Made by a program: the position numbers and the translations under genes. A DNA stretch of 64,000 bases from Diphasiastrum complanatum (Eukaryota > Streptophyta > Lycopodiopsida > Lycopodiales > Lycopodiaceae): positions 46,023,038 to 46,087,037 of the forward strand of contig CM055097.1 of assembly GCA_029204225.1 (NCBI GenBank). Reading direction: 5' to 3'. Within the stretch, counting starts at the first letter, position 1. Each line of letters starts with the position of its first letter. The notes under the pieces were generated by a model that saw nothing but the letters and a program-made list of their open reading frames with translations, searched no databases and was not told the DNA's origin. Below, piece by piece: positions 1 through 11,798 of this stretch.

Positions 1-2
1 GG

Positions 3-672
3 GGTATTGATTATGTAGGACCAATCAGTCCTGCGGCACGATTCACACAGGCAAGATATATTAACGTGGCGACGGATTATTGCACAAAGTGGGTAGAGGC
101 TCGGGCGGTAAAGAACGTCGATGCCAAAACCACTGCTCGGTTCCTTTATGAGCAGATCATTGTACGATTTGGTTGCCCACTCGAAATCGTCAGCAATAGG
201 GGTACACTCTTTTTGAACATAGTAATTGAACACTTGTTGTCGACCTTCCTAGTTGTTCATCGCAAAAGTGCCCCATATTACCCAAGATGTAATAGGCAGG
301 CTGAGTCCACGAATAAGGTTCTATGCGAAATCCTCATGAAGACGGTGGAAGCCAGTCGGCCGGATTGGGAGTTCAAGTTACATGCCGCTTTATGGGCATA
401 TCGAACAACACCCAAAAAGGCCACTGACAGGACACCATTCCAACTCACGTATGTACAAGAGGCCATGATGCCTGTAGAATTCTACGTCCCCTCTTTACGG
501 GTAGCCTATGATTTGAAACTAGACAAATCCTTGCCCATAGGCTATTCCACCTCCATAAGTTGTGCGAAACAAGAGTCATTAGTGTGCACGTGCCAAGCAA
601 AGACCAACAACAACTCTAGCTAACATTCGCTCATATGATAAAAGGGCACAGAAGGCCGAAATTGAAGGATGG
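3..672 (+). pseudogene. Ty3/gypsy integrase fragment
   Basis: Integrase core of a Ty3/gypsy retrotransposon, cut by the window edge. The reading frame is open from base 3 and begins with the typical stretch around GPISPAA and ATDYCTKWVEA, which holds the first catalytic Asp. The second catalytic position reads SNRG instead of SDRG, so the Asp is replaced by Asn. The region around RQAESTNKVL carries the catalytic Glu. Past about base 540 the frame shifts and the similarity continues to about base 665, where a copia gag sequence starts abruptly. The lost Asp and the frameshift make this a dead copy. Confidence 0.8.
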
Positions 673-2290
673 TAAAGCTTTTGCGCTTATTATCCTCAAT
701 ATATCATATACTCAAATTGGCCACATAGCTGAGGCCAAAACTTTGAAAGAAGTTTGGGACATCCTGATCTCACTATATAATGTGAGAGATGTAACTACCA
801 AATTACATCTTTGAAGGAAATTCTTCACACTTCATATGTCGAACAATGGTTGTCTTCAGAATCATATTAACCAGTTAAGAATCTCTTGCAGCAGATGGCC
901 GTTGTTGGATTAGCCATAGACGATCAAGATGCAATTATGACATTGCTTTCAAGCTTGTCCTCTACATATGAGAACTGGGTGATGATCATGACAACACACT
1001 CAGATTCAACTCTTACCAAAGTTATCACTATGTTGCTGCAAGAAGATAATCAAAGAAGTCAAGATACTTCGTCTACCTCTTCGTCTCATGCTCTATATGT
1101 CAACAAGGGCTCGAAATGACAGAAGCAGAAAAGCTCTAAGCAGTCTACATTGAATCAGAAACAGACTCAAAGTCAAGAAGAATCATCGAATCCAAATTCA
1201 TCAAAGAAGAATATGTTTTGTAGTATTGCAAGCACAATAACCATGAGATCCAGGATTGCCGAATTCTCAAAGCAAAGAATGCAGCCAAGCAATTGGATCA
1301 ACAAGCAAATACAGTTACAGCATCTCCTGAAGTCAAAATGGATGAAAGTGCTTTTATGGTCAAAGACAAATACGCGAATTCGGATGATTCGTGGTTTCTG
1401 GATTCTGGAGCTACACAACATATGACCAATCATCGTGAGATTTTTCATTCCTATATGCCTTACAACACAAAGAAGTATGTTCAACTTGGTGACGATAGTA
1501 CTCACACTATCGAAGGTGAAGGTACTATAAGATTACGGTTCCAGCATGATCAATTCAAACTACTATCAAAAGTCTTGTATGTTCCTAACTCTCTACAAAT
1601 CTGTTATTAGTAAGTAGAATTACAGATTTAGATCATAAGGTGGAGTTTGAGTCCAATCAATGTAGAATTATCGATAGGAGTAACAAGATCCTTGCACTCG
1701 GCAAGAGACATGGATACTTATATAGATTGGCATATTGTTATTCTGATTCTAGTCAAGCCTTGAAAACCTCTGTTCTTGTAAATAAAGCATTACTATGGCA
1801 TCATTGCTTAGGACACTTGAATCATGCATCTGTATCGAACATGTCCAGACAATCCCTAGCACTTGGTCTCGACTATTTTTTGGTAAAGTCGATCACCCTA
1901 TCTGCCATAGATGCATCCTTGGAAAGCAGACTAGGATTCCTTTTAGATCGAGTCATAGGCATGCATCAAAAGGTTTGTTAGATGTTGTTCATTCAGATAT
2001 ATGTGGACCTATGCAAACTCTTTCATTTCTAGATGAAAAGTATTTCATTACTTTTATTGACGAATTCTCTCGAAGAACAGTTGTTTACTTCATCAGGCAG
2101 AAATTAGAAGTCTTTATCAAGTTCAGACAATTCAAAGAGGATGCAAAAAATTAGACTGGTGAAAGAATTAAAGCATTGAGGTCCAAAAAAATGGGGGAGA
2201 ATACATCTCCACCAAATTCAAAGAGTATTGCCAAATCTGCAGACAGATTGTTTACAACCAAAGCCACCAACTTGCATTAATCCGTCAACA
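673..2290 (+). pseudogene. Degraded Ty1/copia gag-protease-integrase remnant
   Basis: Several frames together give a copia gag (UBN2-type, around KTLKEVWDILISLY at 740-785), a damaged CCHC knuckle near 1220-1260 (a stop replaces the residue beside the first Cys), the protease motif DSGAT near 1400, the pre-integrase stretch LWHHCLGHLNHAS near 1795, and the integrase start HSDICGP near 1990. The frame breaks at about 820, 1120, 1610, 1850 and 2150. Integrase stops after its first third, and RT and RNase H are absent. The left edge joins gypsy integrase directly. The right edge runs into the LTR copy at 2310. Confidence 0.8.
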
Positions 2291-2374
2291 AGTAATTTAT
2301 GAGAAGTCCTAACTGGATGGATGCCAACACATCACAGCCAACTGGATGACGCTTTTGACAATCTAATTGCTTAG

Positions 2375-2382
2375 TATAAATA
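2375..2382 (+). promoter_or_regulatory. TATA box of LTR copy 1
   Basis: TATAAATA lies 60-70 bases upstream of the CT tract and is kept at the same place in the second LTR copy (34836-34843). It is the likely LTR core promoter. Confidence 0.5.
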
Positions 2383-2442
2383 GTTGTTCATATTCCTATA
2401 GTTTTAAGTTTTTGATCAACAGATCAACAAGTAATGAATAGT

Positions 2443-2464
2443 TAGCTCTCTCTCTCTCTCTCTC
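2443..2464. repeat. (CT)n microsatellite in LTR copy 1
   Basis: Eleven CT units. The second LTR copy has a shorter, interrupted tract at the same place. Confidence 0.8.
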
Positions 2465-2976
2465 AAGCCTGCAAGCTTGAACACTCCTGAGCATTCTAGC
2501 TCACTTTTTAGAGTTGTTTAGAGATTGCTATTGTGCTTACTGCTTATCAACATTGTGCTTAGTTCATACTTTCATTTTTAGCCACTCAGAGGCGGCTTCG
2601 ATCTGCAACTTACTGTACTCATTTACTTCTGCTTCATTTTCATACTGAATCAATACTATCTTTTATTGCATTCAAGTTCGTCTCAGAATGTATGCATTTC
2701 TATAGTTCTTCGCGACTAATTATTTGTCTGATAATTCAATGCATTATTGTTTGGCTACATAATCACTGTAGTACTAATGATTTCAAAGTTAGTTAGTATA
2801 AGATCAAACGTGATTTCTATCACTACTGTTTTGTTCAAAATTGATAGGCGTAGTCATGCATGAAGAAAGAGGAAGATAGTCCATTCCGCTGCGCACGATA
2901 AGTTTTCTTTCTTGTCATTCAAATTCTTTTTATTCAAATCTTATTCGACCTATGTTTCACATACCTCTTTCCAACA

Positions 2977-3800
2977 CCATGTTATTGCACATATTAGTGA
3001 AGTTGTCATAGTGAAATGTGATTGGAAAGCACTCAGGGTGCAATATCAAATGGCAAATGGTGTTTCTAAGGACCAAACTGAACAATGTTCACATGGAAGA
3101 AAATGAGAGTGCGAGGTCATTCTTCACACGCATCAAGGAATTGAGAGATCAATCCATGGTGATTAGAGAGCCAATAAAGGATCTTGAATTGGTTCACAAG
3201 GTGATAAGTGGTTATCATAAAACTTTTAGATGTTTGCTAGTAGCATTCCATCAAAGGAGAGGCTGCCTATGTTTATTGTAGGAGGAGTAGAGGTGTGACA
3301 TAGTAAAATCATGTAACCCCCACATGAAGATTAAGCAATGATGGCTAAAGAGAAGCATAAATACAAGAAGAGAAAAATGAAGCATAAAGAAGATGATTAT
3401 TAGGGATCCACATTTGACAAAAAGAAAAAAGACAAATAGTTTTATTGCCAGAAACATAGACATTGGGCTAGAGATTGTCACAAAAAGAAAGCAGATATCA
3501 AGAAGGGCAAAGTAAATCAACTCACCAATTTTGCCAAAGAACATTTTGATAGTGACAATGGAGATCAAACTGCTAGGGAAATGATGTCGCATATGGGAAT
3601 TGTGGATTCTTTCTAGAGCGAAGTTGTATTCATGGCAACATTCTTGCATGATAGAAGCCTTATAGTTGCGACACCCAATCACACACATGATGAGGTTTTA
3701 AGTGGTAAGAAACCAAAGATGGATGGTTTATATAGAGTCTATGTTCATATAAATAAAAGTGAAAGAACCAAGGCATTTTCATGAGTTATGATGAGCAAAT
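2977..3800 (+). pseudogene. Degraded Ty1/copia gag remnant, same family as copia A
   Basis: The translation around HVIAHISEVV, KNESARSFFTRIKELRDQ and a CCHC-like knuckle (FYCQKHRHWARDCHKKK, near 3435-3490) closely matches the gag of the copia element at 6955-11793, which has VITHISDATT, ENESVGSFFTGIKELRDQ and YYCHKSGHWARECYKKK. The first Cys of the knuckle and several frames are lost. The sequence starts in mid-gag directly after an LTR end. Confidence 0.7.
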
Positions 3801-4640
3801 CAAAGCATATAGACATTATGATCCAATTGCTTGTGACACATGCATATCAATTGTGTTGTCATATTTAATGAGATTCATAGGTCTGGAGATGGTGAACAAG
3901 ATAGGGAGGGTGAAGTAGGGCCACCACCTCAGATTGGTCAACAAGATGAGAATGAAGGTCATGGCACTCCTCCTATTGTGGAAACAAGGTAGAGAATTGA
4001 GAACAAGTCTATTGGATTGAAAATAATTGAGATAACAAGAAAAACCTCATTGAATTTGTGATTATTGTTATTTTTTGGCTTTTTTTTATTAATTTTGGTG
4101 TGTAAAATTTTGATTCCTTAGTTAGTAATTATGTCAATGTAGATAATTACTGAGTGTACGCAAGGTGGAAAAAGAAAAAAAACTTCTACCTCAAGTACAA
4201 CTCTCTATTAACCACTAGTTAGGTTGCATCCAATGTGCACACTATCTACTCTCTACATCTTTCCTTACAAAGGATACAAGTACTCCATTTATTCATGGTT
4301 TGTAGGTTATAAAAGCTTCAAATTGTACGATCTAATCCATAAATGTCCTTATGAAAATATTTTTCATAATTGCTAAGATCATCTACCCTATTAAACATAG
4401 AACTTGCATCTTCCAACTAATTCTTCATGCCATACCAATGAGGCTGGAATGGCCATTTCCTCAAAATAAAAATTATCATGTGTCATAATATGCCAAAACA
4501 TCCAGACACATGTTTTTTTTACATTCCCCATCTTTTTTGGTTGCTTTTTTGAAAATCAAAGATATTCATGCCCCCCATCTCCTTTCCCCTTTTCCCCCAA
4601 ATTGCGAATTCACTATGGAGACATGTTAGGAGATGACTCT
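3801..4640. other. No gene seen
   Basis: AT-rich sequence with T- and A-runs. A short proline/glutamate-rich stretch (around GEVGPPPQIGQQDENEGHG, near 3910-3960, plus strand) resembles the variable linker between integrase and RT in copia elements, but no conserved domain can be read. Confidence 0.4.
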
Positions 4641-4650
4641 TTGAAAAGCA

Positions 4651-4845
4651 TTAATGATTACCTCCTTTGGTAGCTCTACAAAATCTTTTTTCCAGGAAAT
4701 GTGAAATACCTAGAAAAAAAACAAAAAAAGCCTTACATGTGGAGAAAGTTCTTTGATCACTATGCACAATAATACCAAATATGTGTATACATGCTTTAAC
4801 TACCTTAGTAAACAAATTTGACATGTAATGGCCTCCTTGCATGAT
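4651..4845 (-). pseudogene. Possible Ty3/gypsy integrase scrap
   Basis: A 63-codon minus-strand frame contains LFTKVVKACIHIFGIIVHSD followed by QRTF. This resembles the integrase stretch in which a helix leads to (I/V)VSDRD. Only this short similarity supports it and no flanking domain is readable. It could be chance. Confidence 0.25.
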
Positions 4846-5790
4846 GTGTCCTATTTCTCAAAAACTCTACATATGGTTTGGCTAGATTTAATAGCTATCT
4901 AGAGTTAATCCATTGGAGGTGGCACTCATGACGCTATGACTATTACCTTTGCTTGATGGGACATATTGTTCATAATGTACAAGTCTCCTACTCTTTTGCT
5001 AAAAATAAATCTATGTCCATTCTATATGGTAGTGTACCGAGAGAATAGTTTAGATATATTGTTTGTGGCTTAAATTGGTTGTCAAAATCTATATTCTATA
5101 AAGTCACCAAACTTGTAGTTATTTAGTGATAAGTTGTCCATCCTTGTCATGAACATAGTTTGTCTCATCAAAGAAAAGATGAATAATATACAATACAATG
5201 TGACAGTACATGAAACCACACAAGGGAGAACACTCAGAGAGAAAGATAGGCATGTATTGCAAATGAGGTTCTTCTTCAAAATGGACTCTTCCACTCCTAT
5301 ATATACTTGGAGTGGTGGTCACTTACAAAGAGGCACTATGGGACAAATAGACCACATAGGCTTAACTTGGTACCATGGGACAAACCCCCAATGGACCATA
5401 AACAACTGAACTAACTTAAGTTGAACTTATTCAGACTAGTTTAAGTTTCAATCTTCTAGACTTAGGCTTAGAACTAAACAACTTTAGATCGTTACAACAT
5501 GGCGCAAAGGCCTAAACTTGACTGATCCAGTTCTAGGCTTAAGTCTGTATCTTTTTCAAGATGGCTCAAATATTCATAGAATATCAGCCTACATTATCCC
5601 CTCCATCAAAAGATTGGCGATCCCACGCCAATTGCCGCTGCTTGTTGTCTTGTCTGGTCTTCCCGCAGCTCTGCATTGATGGCGACCCAGATTTTAGAAC
5701 TTCTCTGCCAATCTGTTCCATTCTCTTTAATCAAATTTTGCCCAAAAATGGTTGCGACTGATATTGATTAAGTATGTTCTGTAGAAATAT
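4846..5790. other. No gene seen
   Basis: Short overlapping open frames on both strands near 5080-5410 have no recognisable domain, splice structure or repeat. This may be the eroded 3' end or LTR of the minus-strand gypsy element that follows. Confidence 0.4.
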
Positions 5791-5934
5791 GTACACGTAC
5801 CAAGATTCAACCATGTCAACGTGAAGTTCGTTGGTGATCGCCGCCCGATAGTAAAGCCTTGCCACATTGATGCGATCCATGGGTATGCTTAGGGGCTTAT
5901 TTAGATCCAAAACTATTGGTAGCAGATCTCTATC

Positions 5935-6949
5935 TCAGAAACAATTTAAGGTAGAAAGGAATGATATTAGGCCGCAATGATCTGCAAAGTACCTAACATG
6001 GCGGTCCAGATTTGTATGATGTCTCCGGTAGAAATAGTTGCAATTGGCTACAAAATCGGCCGCTGGGTCATCGGTTTGAACTTCTTTAGGTAGAATTGGC
6101 CAATATATTTTATTAGGAACCCTCTCTAGTGCGAATACTTCTCTGCGCCTTATGGGATAATATGTTGGATTGACATGCATGTCAGTTGGTGTCGCGATAT
6201 AGTGCTCGAAAGCGTGTGCAATTTCCAACATCATAGCACGTCGCCACTAAGGTTGCACCTCCAATGCTAATACTTTATGCTTGTGAAATTTACAGATGTG
6301 TCTCACATTGATTATGGCCAAATGTACCAGGGCTTTTCCAACCCCCAATGAGGGTTTCAACTTACTAACGTGAGGATGAAATCCAACATTAGTTGAAAGG
6401 TCTAGCTTGTATATGACCTTATTTATCACTTAGATAACCTTAAAAGGACCGAAATACCTAGGTGCCCACTTTGCACACTTAATAGTTTTCAAGCCCCTAG
6501 AGTGACTAGGGACTCTCAAAAACACCCATTCGTTGACCATGAATACCTTGTGCTTCCGAAATAGATCAGCATAGTGCCTTGCCCTGTCTTAGACACTACC
6601 TATGCTATTTTTAACCAGTTGTAACATTTTTGCATATTCGCAAAGAAACCAGCTGTGGCTTGCACCCATAGGTTTTTCATGCCAACACTAATTGGTGATC
6701 GAGGTTGAAAACCCTACATAGAAAGGGCTGAATCCGGTCGCTGTATGTTTTGCACTGTTATATGCAAATTCCACCAGTGGAAGGTACTGTTCCCAATCAA
6801 ACTGTCGATGGCCCACATATGCTCAAAGCATATCCTCCATCGTCTGATTGGTCCTTTCCGTTTGACCGTCTAATTTTGGATGGTCTGTAGAACTCATACT
6901 TAAAGTTGTTTTCAACTTTTCAAATACTGCTTGCCAAAAATTCCTAGTG
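5935..6949 (-). pseudogene. Ty3/gypsy integrase C-terminal half (distal part of split element)
   Basis: Directly after the copia A insertion the minus strand reads TKFTRNFWQAVF and then HPKLDGQTERTNQTMEDML, the integrase stretch with the catalytic Glu in GQTERTNQ. Further on come a damaged connecting region, the barrel-like stretch around KWAPRYFGPFKVI and VSKLKPSLG, and a tail of unknown nature. Several stops and frame changes are present. The codons join those at 11799-11810 across the insertion. Confidence 0.75.
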
Positions 6950-6954
6950 AATTT

Positions 6955-7205
6955 AGTTCAGAAAACACAATTGAAAGCACCCAACCGGATCAATCACCAC
7001 AGCACAACCTCAAGTGCAACAAGAATACATAATTACTCTCTTCAAACTGTATATTCAAGAACTACTGGTAAGTACAAAGATGAGTTCCTTAAAAACACTC
7101 AAAGGGCTTGTAAAAGAAAGATGGTCCGATAACTCTAGAACTAAGCACACGTGGTGTCGTCGATATAGGAAAGCACTGTATAAGTCGATCATTGCTATTT
7201 TATCT
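6955..7205 (-). repeat. Copia A 3' LTR
   Basis: 251 bp, same length as the partner at 11543. Its plus-strand ends read AGTTC and ATCT where the partner has AGTTA and AACT, so each end carries a substitution. Flanked on the outside by AATTT and on the inside by a pyrimidine run (the complement of the polypurine tract). Confidence 0.9.
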
Positions 7206-7214
7206 CTCTCCCTC
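7206..7214 (-). other. Copia A polypurine tract
   Basis: The minus strand reads GAGGGAGAG immediately upstream of the 3' LTR, the usual plus-strand primer position. Confidence 0.75.
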
Positions 7215-7306
7215 AATGATAAACGTCACTTTTCATTTTAGAGTATACTCTATTCATGGAACATACCTCCATGATAGCATTACAAGTAAAAGTTTTTTTT
7301 TTTTAC

Positions 7307-8966
7307 ATAACTTGGTTTAAGCCAAGTTTAGCTCTAAAAGTTTCAAACTTTTCTTTACTCAAAGCTTTTGTAAATATATCAGCAACTTGTAACAACTAGA
7401 ACAATGTACAATACCAATGTCTTCAGATTGTAATTTTTCACGCACAAAGTGATATTTTACTTCAATATGTTTTGTCCTTGCGAGATAGATTGGATTTTTA
7501 GCCAATTGTATTCCGCTTTGACTGTCACAGAAAATAACAGTGGGATTTTCCTGTTTCATGCCAATCTCACATAGCAATTTACGTAGCCAAATAGCTTCCT
7601 GGGTAGCAGAACTCAATGCTTTATATTCGGCTTCTGTGGAAGAAAGAGAAATAGTATCTTGCTTTTTGCTAGACCATGAAAAACAGCCGCTACCAAAATT
7701 GAAGGTATAACCTGTTGTTGACTTTCTATCATCTATACTTCCAGCCCAATCAGCATCAACATAACCTTGCAACTTAGGTAAAACACTTTGTCTTTTGTAG
7801 ACTAGACCAAAGTTTGGTGTACCTTTTACATATCTCAAGGACCTTTTTGCAGCTTTCCAATGGTTCAAAGTGGGTGATGACATGAATTGGCTAATCAAAC
7901 TTACAGCATAGTAGATATCAGGACATGTAGTTGTAAGATATATTAAACTTCCAACTAGTTGATGAAATAGTGTAGTATCAACATGTGCACTATCATCAAT
8001 ACGAGATAATTTCTTACCAGCTTCGCAAGGGGTGATGGAAGGTTTGCACTCTGTCATGTGAAATCTCTCCAATATCTCTCCTACATACTTGTTTTGACAT
8101 AACCTGATATCATTGCTAGTTTGCCATACTTCAACACCCAAGCAATAGTGCATAAGATCTAAATCTGTCATCTCAAATTGCTTGCACAAGTTGGCTTTGA
8201 TAGAACGAGTAAGGTTCTCATCATTGCCAGTGATAATGATATCATCAACGTAAAGTACAATCAAGGCAATGCTGTCATTATTTATAAGAACATAAAGATT
8301 TGGATCTGAATTTGTTCTTACAAATCCATGTGAAAGAAAGTAACTGTCAATGCGTCCATACCATGTGCGTGGCGCTTGTTTAAGGCCATAAAGAGCTTTG
8401 CGTAGTTTACATACTTTCTGTTCTTGCCCTTTTGCCATAAAGCCCTGCGGTTGGACCATGTAAACTTCTTCTTCTAAGTCACCATTCAAAAAAGCAGACT
8501 TCACATCCATTTGATGGATTTTCCACCCAAAATAAGATGCTAAGGCAATGATAAGACGTAGCGTAGTCCACTTAGCCACTAAAGAAAATGTTTCTTCATA
8601 GTCAATTCCTTTGCTTTTCTCATAACCCTTCACTACTAGGCATGCCTTATACTTTGCTATTGTGCCATCCGCATGAAACTTTGTTCTAAACACCCATTTG
8701 TTATCAATGGGTTTCTTTCCAAGTGGTATATCAACTAACTCCCATGTATCATGTCTTTGGATGGATTCTATCTCTTCTTCCATTGCCCTTTGCCACTCTT
8801 TGTGATCTTTTGCCTCATCAAAGGTTGATGGCTCTCGACACTTCAAAATGTCAGTCATTAGGGCATAGTTCACATGATAACGATCGGGAGACTTCCTTTC
8901 CCGTGTTGATCTTCTCACTTCACTTTGTGTGCTAGATCCTGTTTGATTTAGCTTTGCGTCCTTCAT
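7307..8966 (-). pseudogene. Copia A reverse transcriptase and RNase H (nearly intact)
   Basis: A continuous frame of about 535 codons covers the whole copia RT and RNase H. It has a basic linker (STRERKSPDRYHVNYALM), the RT start DNKWVFRTKF, FSLVAKWTTLRLIIALASYF, the catalytic YVDDIIITG, and the RNase H motif SLSSTEAEYKALSSA followed by KHIEVKYHFVREKLQ. A single-base shift near 7390 moves the last 30 or so codons (DIFTKALSKEKF) to another frame. The upstream integrase core that should precede this domain is absent. The RT active site is unbroken. Confidence 0.85.
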
Positions 8967-10273
8967 GATCTTTTCATACCATTTTGGTATCTTAGATTCA
9001 GGTGATACACTACGTGGACATCCAATTTATAAAGGCCACAGTTACTATCTCTATAACCCTTCGCCACCACTTTGTGGTTGTGGTTCGTATCCTTCATAAG
9101 GCATCCATCCTTGACAAATTCAACTTTAAGATGTTGATTTGCCATTACACCAACAGAAAGCAAACTCTTTTTGAGTCCAGGAACATAAAGTACATTAGGG
9201 ATATTTAATTTTGCCATCAGGAAATTGCACATGTACATTGCCCACACCCTGTATCTGGCATTCCTCTCCATTGGCTTGAGTGACCTTATCCTCATCATGG
9301 ATTGGTGAGAATTTTTCAAACCAATCACGTTTTCCAGTCATATGCCTTGTGGCGCCTGAATCTATGAACCATCTAGCACCATCATCAACTTGGAATGCCA
9401 ATGCCGATGAGAAAACACTTGTCTCGTCATCTTCTCCATCATCTTCGACAATGTTTCCTTGTTGAGTCACTTTTTCCATCTTTATGTCTGTTTTTTTCTT
9501 ATAACACTCGCGTGCCCAATGGCCCGATTTGTGGCAATAGTAAACATTTTCCTTTCTTCTTCTTTTTCCCTTTTGAAGACAATTCTCCTTCATCATCATC
9601 ATCCTTGGATTTCTTAGGAATCTTTTTTTATCCTTTCTGCTCGCCTTTAGCAAGGAAGGCTTGATCCTCTTGTGGAGTTTGTCTTGACGACGACTTCGCG
9701 ACGCTGCTCTTCTTGCAACATGATTCCGTGGAAGTCTTCAAAAGTAGGCAACCTCTCTCTCAAAGCAATGCCACTCACAAACATCTGTGGCTCTTTTGAG
9801 ACACCACTCATTGTGGTATGTACCTATTCAATATCTCTGATTGGTTCTCCAATTGCCACAAGTTGATCTCTCAGCTCCTTTATCCCGGTGAAGAAGGATC
9901 CCACTGATTCATTTTCTTCCATCCTTACTGTGTTCAATCTTGACTTCAAGAACATGGCTCGAGCTGGATTGCAAGTTTGAAATTGCATTCTAAGAGCTTC
10001 CCAAGCTCCCCTAGCCGTCGTGGCATCACTTATGTGAGTGATCACATGGTCCTTCACTGAAAGATTGATCAAGGATAATGCTCTCTGTGCCTTTTTATCA
10101 AAGGCCCTTATGTCACCTGGAGTGGTATTTGGTCGGACTTCAATACTTGCCACGATTTCTCACAACTCTTTTTCCATAAAAATGCTCTTCATTTTGAATT
10201 TCCAGATGTTGTAGTTAGAAGCCCCATCAAGTTTGCTTGCATCGCCCAAAATTGCCTCATTGATGTTTGCCAT
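8963..10273 (-). pseudogene. Copia A gag, CCHC knuckle and protease, with integrase deleted
   Basis: The gag start codon is at 10273-10271. A TGA replaces the Trp codon about 38 codons in (ELWEIVAS in relatives). Gag continues through AQRALSLINLSVKDHVITH and ENESVGSFFTG, with a frame break near 9824. The CCHC knuckle CHKSGHWAREC is near 9530, the protease WFIDSGATRHM near 9365, and the pre-integrase leader (VLYVPGLKKSLLSVGVM, then LYKLDVHVVYHL) ends near 8990. There the sequence passes straight into the RT linker. The zinc finger and DDE core are gone. Confidence 0.8.
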
Positions 10274-10279
10274 CTCCGA

Positions 10280-11528
10280 ACTGCTTAAAACTTCACCTGT
10301 AGGCTATAAAGTGTATGCTAGAGCCAACCGTGATGCCAGAAATCGATAATAATGACCTGCAATTTTTAGCTTACCAGGCCACCCGCCGCTCTTTTGCCAA
10401 ATTGAAAGCCAAACTGGCGTCGTTTTCCAAAATGCTTCACGTCACCAACCCCCAACTTCCTGCCCAATAGAATGGTGAAATCACTTCTAGTGCACTTCGA
10501 ACACTTTCTCCACGACAATCACTCTGTTTTGGTGTACCGTACTTGCTGGTACAGTCAAGGTGCCCTTCGTTTGGAGGCTATAGCCTTTTGTTTGGTCAAA
10601 ATAGGCTAAAGGAAGTGAAAATAAAGGCAATTTGGGTTTTTGAACCGTTTCTTCAATGTGAAGAAACTTCACCCTTCAAAGACTTGGGAACCAACAATTT
10701 TTTCAGTTTGAAGATTTTAATGAAGTTGCAATTCACTTTGCACTTCAAACCCCTTCAAGCTCTTTCACTTCAATCCAACGGATCCTTTAGATCCAACGAC
10801 CCACCCATTGTGAAATGACCATCGTTGATCTGTATGAATCAAGATCAGACGGCTGTCAACACATCTATGCGTTGATCAAAGGCCCTCGAAGTACTGAACA
10901 CTTCGGGCCACTAGCTGGTGATCACGACTGAGCCTGCGACAACTCCCGCGACCTCTCCTTTTTCTCTCTCTACCAACGATGGAGTTTTCTTACTCCTTCA
11001 CGGGCTATGGCTGCTCCTCATTAATCGCTCTAGCTGTCTTCCTCCTCCACAGCCAGTCGTGGCTTTCCTACTGCAGAATTGCGCTACCAGGGCACCCATT
11101 CACATCCTCTCACAGCTTTGAAAACGTCCTCCTACAGGGAGATATCTCTGATTTTGTCTCTTCAAACCCTAGCAATTTTGAAGAGAAGAATATACTGAGC
11201 TTTACTCGGGCTTTCCCTGAGCTTTCCTTTGCAGCTCCTAGCTGACTGAGGTCGCCCTACTGTAGGTTATCTTATGTTTCAAACTGCTCTTCAAACGGTA
11301 TTCGATTGGATTCAAACCAATCACAAACGTCAAGCAACCCTCCAGAAGAATTTTTTAGCTTCAAACTTGCTTGCTTTTTTATTCAACCAACAATTCCCTG
11401 TCTCTGAATCCTTTTTATAGTTTTGAGCCGTTCCACGAATCTCCACAGACTCCGTTTTGTGCTTCCTAGCTAACAAACCGTCGTGAATTCGTAGCTCTCT
11501 GTTCTTGTCTGGTGATTCCAGCCACCAA
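10280..11528 (-). other. Copia A 5' leader, no gene seen
   Basis: About 1.25 kb between primer site and gag, long for a copia leader. Short frames near 10480-10820 and 10920-11245 have no recognisable domain. Repeated TTGAAG/CTTCAA words occur at 10640-10770. It may include captured sequence. Confidence 0.45.
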
Positions 11529-11542
11529 GGGCTCTGATACCA
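11529..11542 (-). other. Copia A primer binding site
   Basis: The minus strand reads TGGTATCAGAGCCC directly after the 5' LTR. The first 13 bases are complementary to the 3' end of plant initiator Met-tRNA. Confidence 0.9.
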
Positions 11543-11793
11543 AGTTAAGAAAACACAATTGAAAGCACCTGACCGGATCAATCACCACAGCACAACGTCA
11601 AGTGCAACAAGAATACAGAATTACTCTCTTCAAACTGTATATTCAAGAACTACTGGTAAGTACAAAGATGAGTTCCTTAAAAATACTCAAAGGGCTCATA
11701 AAAGAAAGATGGCTCGATAACTCTAGAACTAAGCACACGTGGTGCCGTCGAAATAGAAAAACACTGTATAAGTCGTCCATTGCTATTTTAACT
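11543..11793 (-). repeat. Copia A 5' LTR
   Basis: 251 bp, starting AGTTAAGAAAAC and ending TTTTAACT on the plus strand, a perfect 6-bp terminal inversion AGTTAA/TTAACT. It is followed by the target duplication AATTT. Confidence 0.9.
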
Positions 11794-11798
11794 AATTT

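Larger units (their letters stand above)
2310..2976 (+). repeat. LTR copy 1 of a gypsy-like family (probable solo or truncated LTR)
   Basis: This stretch aligns over about 650 bp with 34770-35483. Shared landmarks, in the same order, are the TATA box (TTAGTATAAATAG), a CT-rich tract, GCTTGAACACTCCTGAGCAT, GAATCAATACTAT, TCGTCTCAGAATGTAT and ATTGATAGGCGTAGTCATGC. The end TTCCAACA corresponds to TTCCAGCA in the other copy, as expected for an LTR 3' end in CA. Directly after it, at 2977, a copia gag reading frame begins in mid-domain, so this LTR probably inserted into that gag. No primer site follows. Confidence 0.65.
6955..11793 (-). mobile_element. Copia A: full-length but integrase-less Ty1/copia element
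   Basis: Two 251-bp LTRs (6955-7205 and 11543-11793) differ at about 16 positions (roughly 6%). They are bounded by the target duplication AATTT (6950-6954 and 11794-11798). The right LTR ends in AGTTAA...TTAACT instead of TG...CA. On the minus strand the primer site abuts the 5' LTR and a purine tract abuts the 3' LTR. The interior keeps gag, protease, the pre-integrase leader, RT and RNase H but no integrase core. The element interrupts the integrase of the gypsy copy. Confidence 0.9.
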
